This document shows, piece by piece, positions 32,423 through 40,011 of a stretch of DNA of 64,000 bases (position 1 is the first letter of the stretch; each line of letters starts with the position of its first letter). Below the pieces are notes generated by a model, which ran no database searches, was not told the DNA's origin, and saw nothing but the letters and a program-made list of their open reading frames with translations. Both the position numbers and the translations under genes were made by a program. Source of the stretch: Methylobacterium tardum (GTDB taxonomy: Bacteria > Pseudomonadota > Alphaproteobacteria > Rhizobiales > Beijerinckiaceae); contig NZ_CP097484.1 in the NCBI RefSeq assembly GCF_023546765.1, positions 2,760,001 through 2,824,000 of the forward strand. The letters run 5' to 3'.

Positions 32423-33060
32423 GCGACCATGTCGACATCGCATGGATTCGTGACCGCCTCGCGAGCTCTGCGGGCATTTCGGATGCACAGGCCGGAGAGT
32501 TGATCCACGCCGCGATGATTAAGGGTGCGCTGCGGGCCGTGGCGGCTCACGCGACGCGCCGACCGGAAAGCTCAGCCGCGCACCATACAGACGAGGATTT
32601 CAGCGAGGAAGATTTCGTCATACCGCAGGTGTTTTGGGCGAGCGTGCAAGTAAGCTGGCATGACCGACACCCGTATTTTCGTTTCTTCCATAAGCGTCAA
32701 GTTTGGCTGACTTCATCACTGGCAGTGGACCGCCCGGCGGCGGTTGCATTCCTGCGGGCCAATGATCCGCTGCTCGCCATTGAGATTGTGCAGCCTGTTG
32801 CTGCACCAGCGGAACAAGGGCCGAGGATCGCCCTGCAGAAGAGCAAGGGCGGTCGCCCTGCCAAATATGATTGGGCGATGGCCGGCGGTGCATTGGCCGG
32901 GCACATGCATGGGACGGGCATTCAGGAAGGCTCCAAGCTGAAGGCGTTCATGCTCGACTGGTTTCGAGTCGAGCAGGGGCAAACCCCTGATGAGCGTGAC
33001 GTTGAGAGGTTCGTTGCGGCAGCCATAAGCGCCTTCGGTCGGGCAGTCTCCGAAGGGTAG
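32419..33060 (+). CDS. Island hypothetical protein, 213 aa
   Basis: The ATG overlaps the integrase stop (ATGA). The protein has an acidic N-terminal half (TDEDFSEEDFVIPQVFW), and a C-terminal part with the short motif KGGRPAKYDW that may be a basic DNA-contact segment, then a helical region with KAFMLDWFRVEQGQTPDERDVERF. No family recognised. Coupling to int suggests a role in integration or excision control, which is inference. Confidence 0.75.
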   Translation: MSDHVDIAWIRDRLASSAGISDAQAGELIHAAMIKGALRAVAAHATRRPESSAAHHTDEDFSEEDFVIPQVFWASVQVSWHDRHPYFRFFHKRQVWLTSSLAVDRPAAVAFLRANDPLLAIEIVQPVAAPAEQGPRIALQKSKGGRPAKYDWAMAGGALAGHMHGTGIQEGSKLKAFMLDWFRVEQGQTPDERDVERFVAAAISAFGRAVSEG

Positions 33061-33145
33061 TTTGCCCGGTTATTCCCGGTTTCCCCGGCGACAAACCCCA
33101 ACACCTGGCATCAATAGATAGCGTGTTCCTCAGAGGAGCGACGCA

Positions 33146-33361
33146 ATGAACCCTCGCATTCAGCGATCACCCGAAGACATGCTGCCGGCGGCCCAAGTCT
33201 TGGCACGCTATCAGGTCAGCGACATGACGCTCTTCCGCTGGCTGAAGGCCGCTAGACTGAGCTTCCCGCAGCCGATCCGCATCAACGGGCGCCGCTACTG
33301 GCGGCTGGCCGACCTGCAGGCCTTCGAGGCCCGGCAGGCTGCTCAGAGGGAGGCCGCCTGA
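33146..33361 (+). CDS. AlpA/MerR-like small regulator (possible excisionase)
   Basis: A 71-residue protein with a winged-helix pattern: LPAAQVLARYQVSDMTLFRWLK (recognition helix) and PQPIRINGRRYWRLADLQAFEARQ (wing). This is the AlpA/phage excisionase type that controls int and replication in P4-like elements and phage satellites. It has its own 86-nt upstream region and is the first gene of the overlapping set running to 36,131. Confidence 0.85.
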   Translation: MNPRIQRSPEDMLPAAQVLARYQVSDMTLFRWLKAARLSFPQPIRINGRRYWRLADLQAFEARQAAQREAA

Positions 33362-33362
33362 A

Positions 33363-33560
33363 ATGAGAAAACCCGCATCGCGGGGCGACACGGGTCTCTC
33401 GAATGCTGCTGTGGCGGCTAGCGTCGAGAGATTTACGTCGGTTCAGCCCCTTCGACAAGACCTGTTCCTGGCCCGCCGCTTCGGCCTCCCGCCCGCTACA
33501 GCGGCGGTGCTCGCCGAGCTTGCCTACCCGGCCGTCGACAGCTGGAGGGCGCGCGCATGA
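33363..33560 (+). CDS. Small island hypothetical protein, 65 aa
   Basis: It begins 1 nt after the AlpA-like stop. The protein ends in PATAAVLAELAYPAVDSWRARA and has no recognised domain. It overlaps the next gene by 4 nt (ATGA), which supports its being translated in the same operon. Confidence 0.6.
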   Translation: MRKPASRGDTGLSNAAVAASVERFTSVQPLRQDLFLARRFGLPPATAAVLAELAYPAVDSWRARA

Positions 33561-33907
33561 AGCTCCCCCACTATGGCCGGGCCCTCCGGGTGGCTTTTGA
33601 TGAAGCCGACATCGACGTGCAGCCCGAACAGGTCATCCAGGTACTGCGAGAAATGACGGCGGAGATAGGGGCCGCCGGCGCTGAAATCTTTGCGGCCGAG
33701 GCCGCCACTCATGCAGATGCTCCGCCGGATGCGATCCAGCTTGCGCGGCTCGCAGCCTGCAGCGAGATCGAGCGGGCTCTCAAGTGCGTCCTGACCGAAT
33801 GGGCGGTGCCGCACTCGGCCGAGACGGAGATCCTGATCGAGCTCGCCGAGGTCGCCTTCCACGCGAGGCTGGGCAGTCTGATGGGTAGCAGCGGAGGCGC
33901 TCGATGA
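33557..33907 (+). CDS. Island hypothetical protein, 116 aa
   Basis: A mostly helical acidic protein (FDEADIDVQPEQVIQVLREM...AEIFAAEAATHADAPPDAIQ...ALKCVLTEWAVPHSAETEILIELAE). It overlaps both neighbours by 4 nt (ATGA). No family recognised. It sits in the replication-side operon. Confidence 0.7.
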   Translation: MKLPHYGRALRVAFDEADIDVQPEQVIQVLREMTAEIGAAGAEIFAAEAATHADAPPDAIQLARLAACSEIERALKCVLTEWAVPHSAETEILIELAEVAFHARLGSLMGSSGGAR

Positions 33908-34182
33908 CCTGCCGCGACCTCGCTCCCGCGATCGTCCAATGCCTCGGGACGGGTTCCCCGGCGTTGCACCAGCTTATCGCTGCACACCTGTCGCGCCGCG
34001 ATCCAGCCCCGGCGATCGCGCAGGCGATTCTAGAACGATGCCTCCTTGAGGACTTCGGCCAAGCCGAGGTCTACCGCTGGATCCGCGCAATGTGGCCGAC
34101 CTCGACGTGCGAGGAGATGACCCGGGCCTACCGGATCGCCTCCGAGCTGTTCGCCGTCGACTTCCTCGCGCGGGAGGCCTGA
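33904..34182 (+). CDS. Island hypothetical protein, 92 aa
   Basis: A helical protein (LAPAIVQCLG...LLEDFGQAEVYRWIRAMWPTSTCEEMTRAYRIASELFAVDFLA). It has a 4-nt overlap with the preceding gene and 3 nt to the next. No family recognised. Confidence 0.65.
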   Translation: MTCRDLAPAIVQCLGTGSPALHQLIAAHLSRRDPAPAIAQAILERCLLEDFGQAEVYRWIRAMWPTSTCEEMTRAYRIASELFAVDFLAREA

Positions 34183-34185
34183 GCG

Positions 34186-34989
34186 ATGGCCGGCGACCTC
34201 GTGGATCGATTCCGGCTGCTGGTGGCGGCCTGCTGCGATCAGAGCCTGTCGCCGGCCGCGCGGGCCGTGCTGGCCCAGATCCTCGACCACTACAACAGCA
34301 AGACAGGGCAGTGCACGCCGTCACTGGACCGGCTCGCCCGTACCTCAGGGCTCGCGCGGAGATCAGTGGTGCGGGCCGTGAAAGAGCTGCGCGTGAAGGG
34401 CTGGATCGACCGCGAGCACGCGATCCGCGAGGACGGGCGTGCGTTCGCCTCGAACCATTTCCGGCCGGCGTTCGAGCGCGGCGACCTAGGGACAGAACGG
34501 TCCCTACCTAGGGACGAGGCTGTCCCTACCCCTGGGGACGAAACGGTCCCTAGGGTAGGGACCAAACGGTGCGCGGAGGTAGGGACCAAACGGTCCCCCG
34601 AACCTAGTAAGAAGAACCAAGGAAAAGGAACCAAGTCTGAATCGATCGACGATGCAGCCTTCGATCGCTTCTGGATGGTCTATCCCAGGAAGGTCGCGAA
34701 GGCTGCAGCCCGACCAGTCTTCGACCGGATCCTGAGCAAGGCGCAGGCTACTGCCGACGAGCTGGTGGCGGGAGCCGAGCGCTATGCAGCCGCGACGGCC
34801 GGCAAAGACCCCGAACACATCGCTCACGCCAAGACATGGCTGAACGGCGAGCGCTGGACCGATGAGCCGGCCCGTCATCGGAATCCCGATAACGGCAGCG
34901 CTGCCCGGCTGCACCAATCCGACATCAAACCCAACAGCGCCACGGCCTACCTGATGGAGCGCCGGGCCAGGAGGATGAGCCATGGCTGA
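34186..34989 (+). CDS. Phage-type replication initiator with helix-turn-helix and embedded origin
   Basis: A 267-residue protein in three parts. Residues about 8-90 are a winged helix-turn-helix (LSPAARAVLAQILDHYNSKTG, then LDRLARTSGLARRSVVRAVKEL). Residues about 100-138 are a low-complexity linker of repeated GTERS/GTKRS/GDETVP units that is the translation of iteron DNA. Residues about 155-225 (FDRFWMVYPRKVAKAAARPVFDRIL...HAKTWLNGERW) are the domain common to phage replication proteins. The organisation mirrors lambda O, whose gene contains ori. It overlaps the next gene by 8 nt. Confidence 0.85.
   Translation: MAGDLVDRFRLLVAACCDQSLSPAARAVLAQILDHYNSKTGQCTPSLDRLARTSGLARRSVVRAVKELRVKGWIDREHAIREDGRAFASNHFRPAFERGDLGTERSLPRDEAVPTPGDETVPRVGTKRCAEVGTKRSPEPSKKNQGKGTKSESIDDAAFDRFWMVYPRKVAKAAARPVFDRILSKAQATADELVAGAERYAAATAGKDPEHIAHAKTWLNGERWTDEPARHRNPDNGSAARLHQSDIKPNSATAYLMERRARRMSHG
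34485..34640 (+). other. Candidate replication origin: five palindromic iterons plus purine-rich tract
   Basis: Five copies of a 19-nt unit begin at 34488, 34510, 34534, 34557 and 34581 (spacing 22-24 nt, near two helical turns). The best copies read GGGGACGAAACGGTCCCTA and AGGGACAGAACGGTCCCTA, each with GGGAC/GTCCC dyad symmetry; copies 2 and 4 are the most degenerate. Directly after them, 34,603-34,635 is an AG-rich, lower-GC strand-biased tract that could be the unwinding element. All of it is inside the initiator gene. Confidence 0.75.
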
Positions 34990-35608
34990 TCACCCCCTGT
35001 CGCCGACCACGATTGTGCCGCTCGAGCAGCGCCCTGCGGCAACGGCCGATCCGAGAAAACTGCTCAAGATCGAGCACCTGCTGCGCGAGCACGGCAGATC
35101 GGTGGCCAGAACCTACTTCCCGACCCTGCGGGCGGGTGGGCTCAGAGATACGCCGGAGAGGCGGGCGCTGCTGGAGGCTGAGCATCGCGACGCCCTTGAA
35201 GCAATGCTTGCTGGCGCGGCCAGCATGTCGACGCTGGAGGCAATCAGCGATGCACTAGGCGCCGCCCTGGGTGCTGAGCCAGATGAAGGGGTGATCGAGG
35301 GGTGCTTGGCAGCGCTGATCGACACCCGGGTCAGGGTGCCTCACAACCTGCCGATCTACCTCGAGGCTCTAATCTACGATCTGCGAGATGAGGGATTTCC
35401 GCCGGCCGTCGTGGCAGCCGCGTGTCAGCGGATCCGGCGGGAGAGCAAGTTCCTGCCCGAGATCAGCGAGGTCCTGACCACCTGCCGAGAGACCCTGGCC
35501 CGCTACCGCGAGCAGCAGCAGCGCGTTTCGGAGGCGCTGGTGGCCCGCAGGAAGGCGGAGCGCTGGTTGTCCGATATGACCTGCACCGCTCAGGACCCGG
35601 TCCAGTGA
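34982..35608 (+). CDS. Island protein downstream of the initiator, possible helicase loader
   Basis: A 208-residue soluble protein. The C-terminal part (LRDEGFPPAVVAAACQRIRRESKFLPEISEVL) resembles segments seen in phage replication accessory proteins. Position directly after the initiator, with overlap, is where a lambda-P-type helicase loader would be. That role is inference; no loader motif is certain. It overlaps the next gene by 4 nt (GTGA). Confidence 0.65.
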   Translation: MADHPLSPTTIVPLEQRPAATADPRKLLKIEHLLREHGRSVARTYFPTLRAGGLRDTPERRALLEAEHRDALEAMLAGAASMSTLEAISDALGAALGAEPDEGVIEGCLAALIDTRVRVPHNLPIYLEALIYDLRDEGFPPAVVAAACQRIRRESKFLPEISEVLTTCRETLARYREQQQRVSEALVARRKAERWLSDMTCTAQDPVQ

Positions 35609-35823
35609 CGGGTTCTGCTTGGCAGCCGATGGCCGCCGCACCCCGAGACCGGCGGATCGACCTGCAGGCTGAGCGGTGGATGGCCGGGGGCGAGCGCCTG
35701 CGCGTCGAGGTGTTCGCCGGCTGCAAATGGAACCCGGGCGGCACGGTCCGGCATCCGGCGCCGTACTGGCGGCGGCTTCCGACGGGCTGGACCGCTACCG
35801 CGTGGCGTGAGGTGGCGCCGTGA
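35605..35823 (+). CDS. Small phage protein, 72 aa, DUF551-like
   Basis: It starts with GTG inside the previous stop. The sequence pattern WQPMAAAPRDRRIDLQAE ... YWRRLPTGWTATAWREV has the W-P-x-APRD start and the W/W end of small phage proteins of the DUF551 type. The family call is tentative. Confidence 0.6.
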   Translation: MTGSAWQPMAAAPRDRRIDLQAERWMAGGERLRVEVFAGCKWNPGGTVRHPAPYWRRLPTGWTATAWREVAP

Positions 35824-36131
35824 ACGCCGCCGAGCAGAGGGCCGAGCAGCTCGACGTCCTTGAGAAGTTGGAGAGCATGCGCGTCGCGCTCGACGAGGCG
35901 ATCAGCGTCCAGCGTCGGATGCTCGCCGAGACCGCCGTGACGATGCCGCCGCTGGCCGAGCCTGAGCGGCCGGAGTGGTTGCCGGTGAAGCTGGCCGCCC
36001 GTCAGTTGGGGATCGAGCCCATGGCCGCACGGCGTCGAGCGCAGCGTGGCCTGCGGTCTGGCCGGGCACGGAAGGTCGGGGGTCGCTTGCAGTTGCATAT
36101 GCCCAGCCAGCCGGAGCCGACCGATGGGTAG
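35820..36131 (+). CDS. Island protein with coiled-coil N-terminus and HTH-like C-terminus
   Basis: A 103-residue protein. Residues 1-40 (AEQRAEQLDVLEKLESMRVALDEA) are helical, probably coiled coil. Residues about 52-95 (WLPVKLAARQLGIEPMAARRRAQRG...RKVGGRLQLHMP) look like an excisionase-type helix-turn-helix with wing. It uses a GTG start overlapping the previous stop and is the last gene of this operon. Confidence 0.65.
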   Translation: MNAAEQRAEQLDVLEKLESMRVALDEAISVQRRMLAETAVTMPPLAEPERPEWLPVKLAARQLGIEPMAARRRAQRGLRSGRARKVGGRLQLHMPSQPEPTDG

Positions 36132-36132
36132 A

Positions 36133-36336
36133 TCAGCGAGGTCCGCCGACCCTCGGCTTCGTGTCGATCTCGATCGCTCGCAGGGCGTTCTCGAAGGCCT
36201 TGGCCTCGGTGGTGAAAGGCCGGTCCGAGCGCTCGATCAGCGTGCCGTTCCGGCGCAGCAACCAGCCGAATTGCCCTTCCGGCTTCTTCAGGGGCTCGAC
36301 GGTGATCGAATAGGGGTGCGGGACATCAGTCGTCAT
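36133..36336 (-). CDS. Small island protein on the opposite strand, 67 aa
   Basis: Starts at ATG 36336 (TTDVPHPYSITVEPLKKPEGQFGWLLRRNG). The pattern of a short beta-rich protein with EGQFGWLLRRNGTLIERSDRPFTTEAKAFENALRAIE is found in many small rhizobial proteins of unknown function. It converges on the replication operon with one base between stops, so it may mark the end of that transcription unit. Confidence 0.7.
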   Translation of the reverse strand: MTTDVPHPYSITVEPLKKPEGQFGWLLRRNGTLIERSDRPFTTEAKAFENALRAIEIDTKPRVGGPR

Positions 36337-36731
36337 GGCCGAGCTATGCAGTCCCGAGATGAGGCCTGCACTTACATGGCTCAATCACATGCCGCGGCGG
36401 GCGTGATCGGTGAGGTGCCCCGCTGCACCTCATTCCATCTGCTGACGGTCTTCGTGATCGTCCCCGGCTTGCTGATCCATCGCATGTCTCCGCCGGTGAG
36501 AACTGCAACGCCTGCGCCAGAGCGCGGCCGCAGGCACTTCAGTGGATGGCATCGTGGTTAACGAAAGCTTTCGCGCCGGTCCGGGACCCAGGCACTCCAC
36601 TGCCTTGCCGGGACGACGGCGAGGGAGGGTGCTCAGTTCTCTGGGTCCTTCTGGAGGGGTACCACCCCGGAGGTAACGCGCGAGGCTCGGGCCTTTCCCA
36701 GCGATGAAATTTGCATAGGGGGTTGTTGTTT
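36337..36731. other. Gap between the replication and packaging sides of the island
   Basis: A 395-nt stretch with no convincing gene. A 34-codon minus-strand frame near 36,400-36,505 (GTITKTVSRWNEV) lacks a ribosome site. The region probably holds divergent promoters for the small minus-strand gene and the terminase-side genes. Confidence 0.35.
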
Positions 36732-37256
36732 ATGTCCGATCATCGAGGACGCGCACTGAACCGCGCTGAACTGGCCGACTACACCGGCCGCAGCTTGCCC
36801 ACGATCGACGCGTGGGTGCGTGCTGGCTGCCCGTACAAAGGCCGCGGCAGCAAAGGCAAAGAGTGGATTTTCAACTCGGCCGCCGTGTTGGATTGGCTTG
36901 AGGCTCGGGCGGCCGCGCGCACAACCGTAGGCATACCGAAGGGCGATCTGGATCCGGCGCAGGAACGTGCGCGGAAAGACAGGGCGCTCGCCGAACAGAC
37001 CGAGATGAGGAACGCCGAGCGCCGGGGCGAGCTCGTCAACATCGAGGAGGTGGGCGTTGTCGTAGAGCGTGAGTTCTCGGTGGTCCGTGAGCGCTCGCTC
37101 AGCATCACCGGCCGGCTCAGCGGGAAGCTGTCGCCCGAGCAGCTTCGGTGGGTCGAGGACGAGATCCGAGAGGCGCTGTCCGACCTGTCCGCCGGTGAGG
37201 ACATCGAGCCAGTTCAGCAGGCCAGGGCACGTGGCGCAAAAGCTGGCAAGCGATGA
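36732..37256 (+). CDS. Phage terminase small subunit, Nu1-like
   Basis: A 174-residue protein. The N-terminal winged helix (LNRAELADYTGRSLPTIDAWVRAGCPYKGRG, then WIFNSAAVLDWL) is the Nu1 DNA-binding domain that recognises the packaging site. The rest is a helical oligomerisation region with a long charged helix (PAQERARKDRALAEQTEMRNAERRGEL). No large terminase gene follows, which is unusual for a complete prophage and expected for some phage satellites. Confidence 0.85.
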   Translation: MSDHRGRALNRAELADYTGRSLPTIDAWVRAGCPYKGRGSKGKEWIFNSAAVLDWLEARAAARTTVGIPKGDLDPAQERARKDRALAEQTEMRNAERRGELVNIEEVGVVVEREFSVVRERSLSITGRLSGKLSPEQLRWVEDEIREALSDLSAGEDIEPVQQARARGAKAGKR

Positions 37257-37294
37257 ACAGCGTAAGGGGGCGTCAGCAGCATGGCGAGCGACGG

Positions 37295-37339
37295 CCTCCC
37301 ACCATTTTGCGGCGAATCCGCAGCGGAAATGGTGGGAGG
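37295..37339. other. Long stem-loop downstream of the small terminase gene
   Basis: A 13-bp perfect outer stem (CCTCCCACCATTT with AAATGGTGGGAGG) encloses an inner 5-bp stem (TGCGG/CCGCA) with loop CGAAT and a 4-nt bulge. It starts 39 nt after the terminase stop. It could be a terminator or a packaging-related site. It has no T-tract. Confidence 0.6.
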
Positions 37340-37443
37340 TTTGCGCGTTACCGCTGAGGTGGGGCGCTCTGTGAGAGAATCCCGCAGGGTAACAACCACC
37401 TATTCGCAATTGTTCCCAACTCGATGTACTTTGGGGGTTTACT

Positions 37444-37791
37444 TTGCCTGCAAAACTTATCGCCTTCGATACACATGACAATAAATCAAGTGGTCGAGAA
37501 GCATTTGAGAAATCTCTCGAAAAGGTTGGATGGGTCAACTTCATTGTAAGAAATGACAAGTACATCAAATTGCCGGACACAACTCTGGTAGCCAATCGAA
37601 CAGTCAAGCAAACTCTTAGAGATATTAAGGCAGCGCAAAAGAAAGCTAAAGACAAAGACGACTCTTTTGAGCTAAAGAAGTGCATTGTTACAAACTATTC
37701 CGGCAGATTTGCCATAGATTCAGATAAGAAGGACGCAGACAAATCTCAAATTGTACTATACAGAATTGCCATGAGTGGCATGTTGCCGTAA
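37444..37791 (+). CDS. Low-GC island protein, possible Cas2/VapD-like fold
   Basis: A 115-residue Lys-rich protein with a TTG start at 37444 and GGGGG about 8 nt upstream. GC is far below the neighbourhood. The order of predicted elements (strand KLIAFDTHD, helix REAFEKSLEKVGWVN, strand KYIKLPDTTLVAN, helix RTVKQTLRDIKAAQKK, strand LKKCIVTNYSGRFAI) recalls the small ferredoxin-like nucleases/toxins of the Cas2-VapD type. That is a weak structural inference. It lies alone between phage genes and looks like a late insertion. Confidence 0.65.
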   Translation: MPAKLIAFDTHDNKSSGREAFEKSLEKVGWVNFIVRNDKYIKLPDTTLVANRTVKQTLRDIKAAQKKAKDKDDSFELKKCIVTNYSGRFAIDSDKKDADKSQIVLYRIAMSGMLP

Positions 37792-38006
37792 TGCTAAGCC
37801 GCAAAATTTCAGGGTAATTTGGCGGCAGCTTGTCGCGTTTTGTGACCCCCGCGACGGCCCATTGTCGCCTTTTGTGACCTCCCCGGGCCCGTAGCTCTCA
37901 CCGACACTGCTCCTCGTTGCGCACCGGAGGTCATGCCGGGCTGCGCGGCAGGAGCGGCGCCTTTCCTCGCGGGCTTGGCGCCGCTCCCCAGATCCGGGGA
38001 GCACAG

Positions 38007-39035
38007 ATGCTGGGACGACGGGACAAGGCGAAGGGCCTGGAGGCCGAGGTTCAGAGCCTGGAGGTGCGCCGCACGGGCGTGATGAACCGGCTCACCGACG
38101 CCACCACCCGCCACGAGGCCGCGATCGCCGAGCAGCGGCGCTTCCTCGTCGACACGGACGGCGCCGACGCCCGGCAGTCCAAGGCCGTCGCGGAGGCCTG
38201 CCGGAAGGCCGCTGACGACCGTGCAGCGCTCGAGGATGCGGCCCGCACGCTGGCCGGCTTGATCGAGGACGCGAAAGCTCGGCTGGCCGCCGAGCGCGAC
38301 CGGCGTGAGCGGGACCGGACCGCCGGCGAGATCGAGGCCGGCGCTGCCGCGATCGAGGCTGCCGCCGCCGAGCTGGACCGAGCCGCGACTGCCTTCGACA
38401 CCGCCCGCGAGCGGCTCGTAGCCGTCTGCCGCACCTCGGCCCCGCACGATCCGGTCCTGGGCTACGGTCCGGACGGCGGGATCATCACCGCCGCGGGCCG
38501 CCTCGCAGGTATCCTCTCCCGCGAAAACCCGATGGCCTACATGGGTAACGTCCACCACATCGGCGCCGTGCCGGCGGCGGCCGGCACCGTGGCGGCCATG
38601 CGCGAGAACGCCCGCGCGATCCGCCAGGGCTCGGCGCCGAGCGTGCTACCGCAGAAGCCCTTGGCGATACCGGCGCCGATCGCGTACCCGATGGTGCGGG
38701 TCTGTCTCGCCCAGCCGGCATATTACAAAGGCGCCTGGGGCCACCGGATCGACCTGTTCCCCGGCAATATCGAGCTGCCGGAGCCGGCGGCGCAGACCGC
38801 GATCGCGAAGGGCATCGGCTTCACGCCGAGCAGCGCGGCCGGCCAGACTATCACGCGGGCTCTCCGGATTGAGCCGAACGCCAGCTTCGAGACCGACGGC
38901 AACGGGTCGGTGCGCGTGGTGAAATTCAGCGGCGCCCTGGGCGAGGGAGGCAAGGGCCTGCCACCCGCGGCGCCGCCGGTCGACTTGGGCACGATGCCCG
39001 ACACGCTCGCCGCGCTTCCGGAGGCCGCCCAGTGA
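38007..39035 (+). CDS. Phage hypothetical protein with N-terminal coiled coil
   Basis: A 342-residue protein. Residues about 5-140 are long charged helices rich in Ala, Arg and Glu (AEVQSLEVRRTGVMNRL...AARTLAGLIEDAKARLAAERDRRERD), likely a coiled coil. The C-terminal half has LGYGPDGGIITAAGRLAGIL and IDLFPGNIELPEP and seems globular. No family is recognised. It overlaps the protease gene by 4 nt (GTGA). The arrangement suggests a morphogenesis accessory or scaffold, which is inference. Confidence 0.75.
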   Translation: MLGRRDKAKGLEAEVQSLEVRRTGVMNRLTDATTRHEAAIAEQRRFLVDTDGADARQSKAVAEACRKAADDRAALEDAARTLAGLIEDAKARLAAERDRRERDRTAGEIEAGAAAIEAAAAELDRAATAFDTARERLVAVCRTSAPHDPVLGYGPDGGIITAAGRLAGILSRENPMAYMGNVHHIGAVPAAAGTVAAMRENARAIRQGSAPSVLPQKPLAIPAPIAYPMVRVCLAQPAYYKGAWGHRIDLFPGNIELPEPAAQTAIAKGIGFTPSSAAGQTITRALRIEPNASFETDGNGSVRVVKFSGALGEGGKGLPPAAPPVDLGTMPDTLAALPEAAQ

Positions 39036-39651
39036 GGCGCTACTCCCTCGCGCGGTCGGACGGCGCGATCTGGATCAATGGGCCGATCTACCCGGATCGG
39101 GTCAGCGCGGCCGCCCTGCGCCGATCCTTCCTGGAGATCGATTCGACCGGCCCGGTGCGGGTCGTGGTCGATACGCCCGGCGGATCCTGCGCTGAGGGCT
39201 TGGCGATCTACACCATCCTGCGCGAGTGCGGCCGGCGGATAGAAGTGACGATCCGGGCAGCCTTCAGCATGGGCGCCATCGTCGCCGCAGCCGGCCACAC
39301 GGTTGCGATCGAGGCGACCGGCGCCATCGGCTTGCACGCGGCGGGCGTCGCCGGCGACCACTTTGCCGACGCAGGCACAGACCTTCCGCACCACGTCACC
39401 GCCGAGCAACTTCGGCGCCTCGCCCGCGGCCTGTGGTCGGCCGACGCGACCCGGGCGGACGCAGAGCGTGTGCTGTGCCGGCCGCGACCGCTGAGGCCGC
39501 TGACGCGACGCACCTCGACGTTCTGTCCCGCCGAACCGGCCTGCTGCGGCACGAGCTGACCGCCCTGCGCGCCGCCGAGACCGTTCTGACCGCCGAGCGG
39601 GCGATCGAACTCCGCTTCGCCGACTGCATCATCCCGACCCTGGAGACCTGA
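39032..39651 (+). pseudogene. ClpP-like prophage protease, frameshifted
   Basis: Resembles the ClpP/prohead-protease fold: WINGPIYPDRVSAAALRRSFLEI, VVVDTPGGSCAEGLAIYTIL, AFSMGAIVAAAGHTVAIEATGAIGLH with the catalytic Ser in FSMGA, and a later His. Near 39,470 the frame is lost. The other frame gives LSRRTGLLRHELTALRAAETVLTAERAIELRFADCI, a good ClpP C-terminus with the AERAIELRFAD signature. Inserting one G at about 39,472 joins the parts. Assembly error or decay. It would process structural proteins of the phage. Confidence 0.78.
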
Positions 39652-39652
39652 C

Positions 39653-39976
39653 ATGGCCGACGCCTACAACGACCTCGCGGCTTTGGCCGCCAAGGATCCC
39701 GCCGGCAAGGGCCGGCTCTGGTTCGTCCGCGATGCGAGTGCCTGGAGCTACGCCGGGTGCGCGATCGAGGCTCGCGCCTCGAACATCCGCGTGCCGATTG
39801 AGAGCGTGCCCGACAGCCGCGTCCAGGCCGCGCTGCAGGACGGCAGCTGGGTCGGCAGTGTCGCCGACACCTCCGCCACGCCGATCACGCTCCTGGCCGT
39901 GCAGAAGGCCCCGGATCCGGGCGTCGCGTTCCGCCCTCTGACCCGCGCCGACCTCGGCACCGCGGCGGCCGCCTGA
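39653..39976 (+). CDS. Small phage protein, 107 aa, unknown
   Basis: It begins 1 nt after the protease stop. The protein (KGRLWFVRDASAWSYAGCAIEARASNIRVPIESVPD...GSWVGSVADTSATPITLLAVQ) looks beta-rich. No family recognised. Its place between protease and tape measure would fit a small head or tail component, which is inference. Confidence 0.65.
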   Translation: MADAYNDLAALAAKDPAGKGRLWFVRDASAWSYAGCAIEARASNIRVPIESVPDSRVQAALQDGSWVGSVADTSATPITLLAVQKAPDPGVAFRPLTRADLGTAAAA

Positions 39977-40011
39977 CCGCCCGCCATCCGCCTGCCACGT
40001 AGGAGAGCGCC

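Noticed and set aside
34485..34610. Repeat array as a possible CRISPR
   Set aside because: The units are adjacent with no unique spacers of constant size, are inside a coding frame and have no cas genes nearby. Iterons explain them better.
39440..39500. Programmed frameshift in the ClpP-like gene
   Set aside because: There is no slippery heptamer or downstream structure at the break, and the extended frame is the family C-terminus. A simple one-base loss is more economical.
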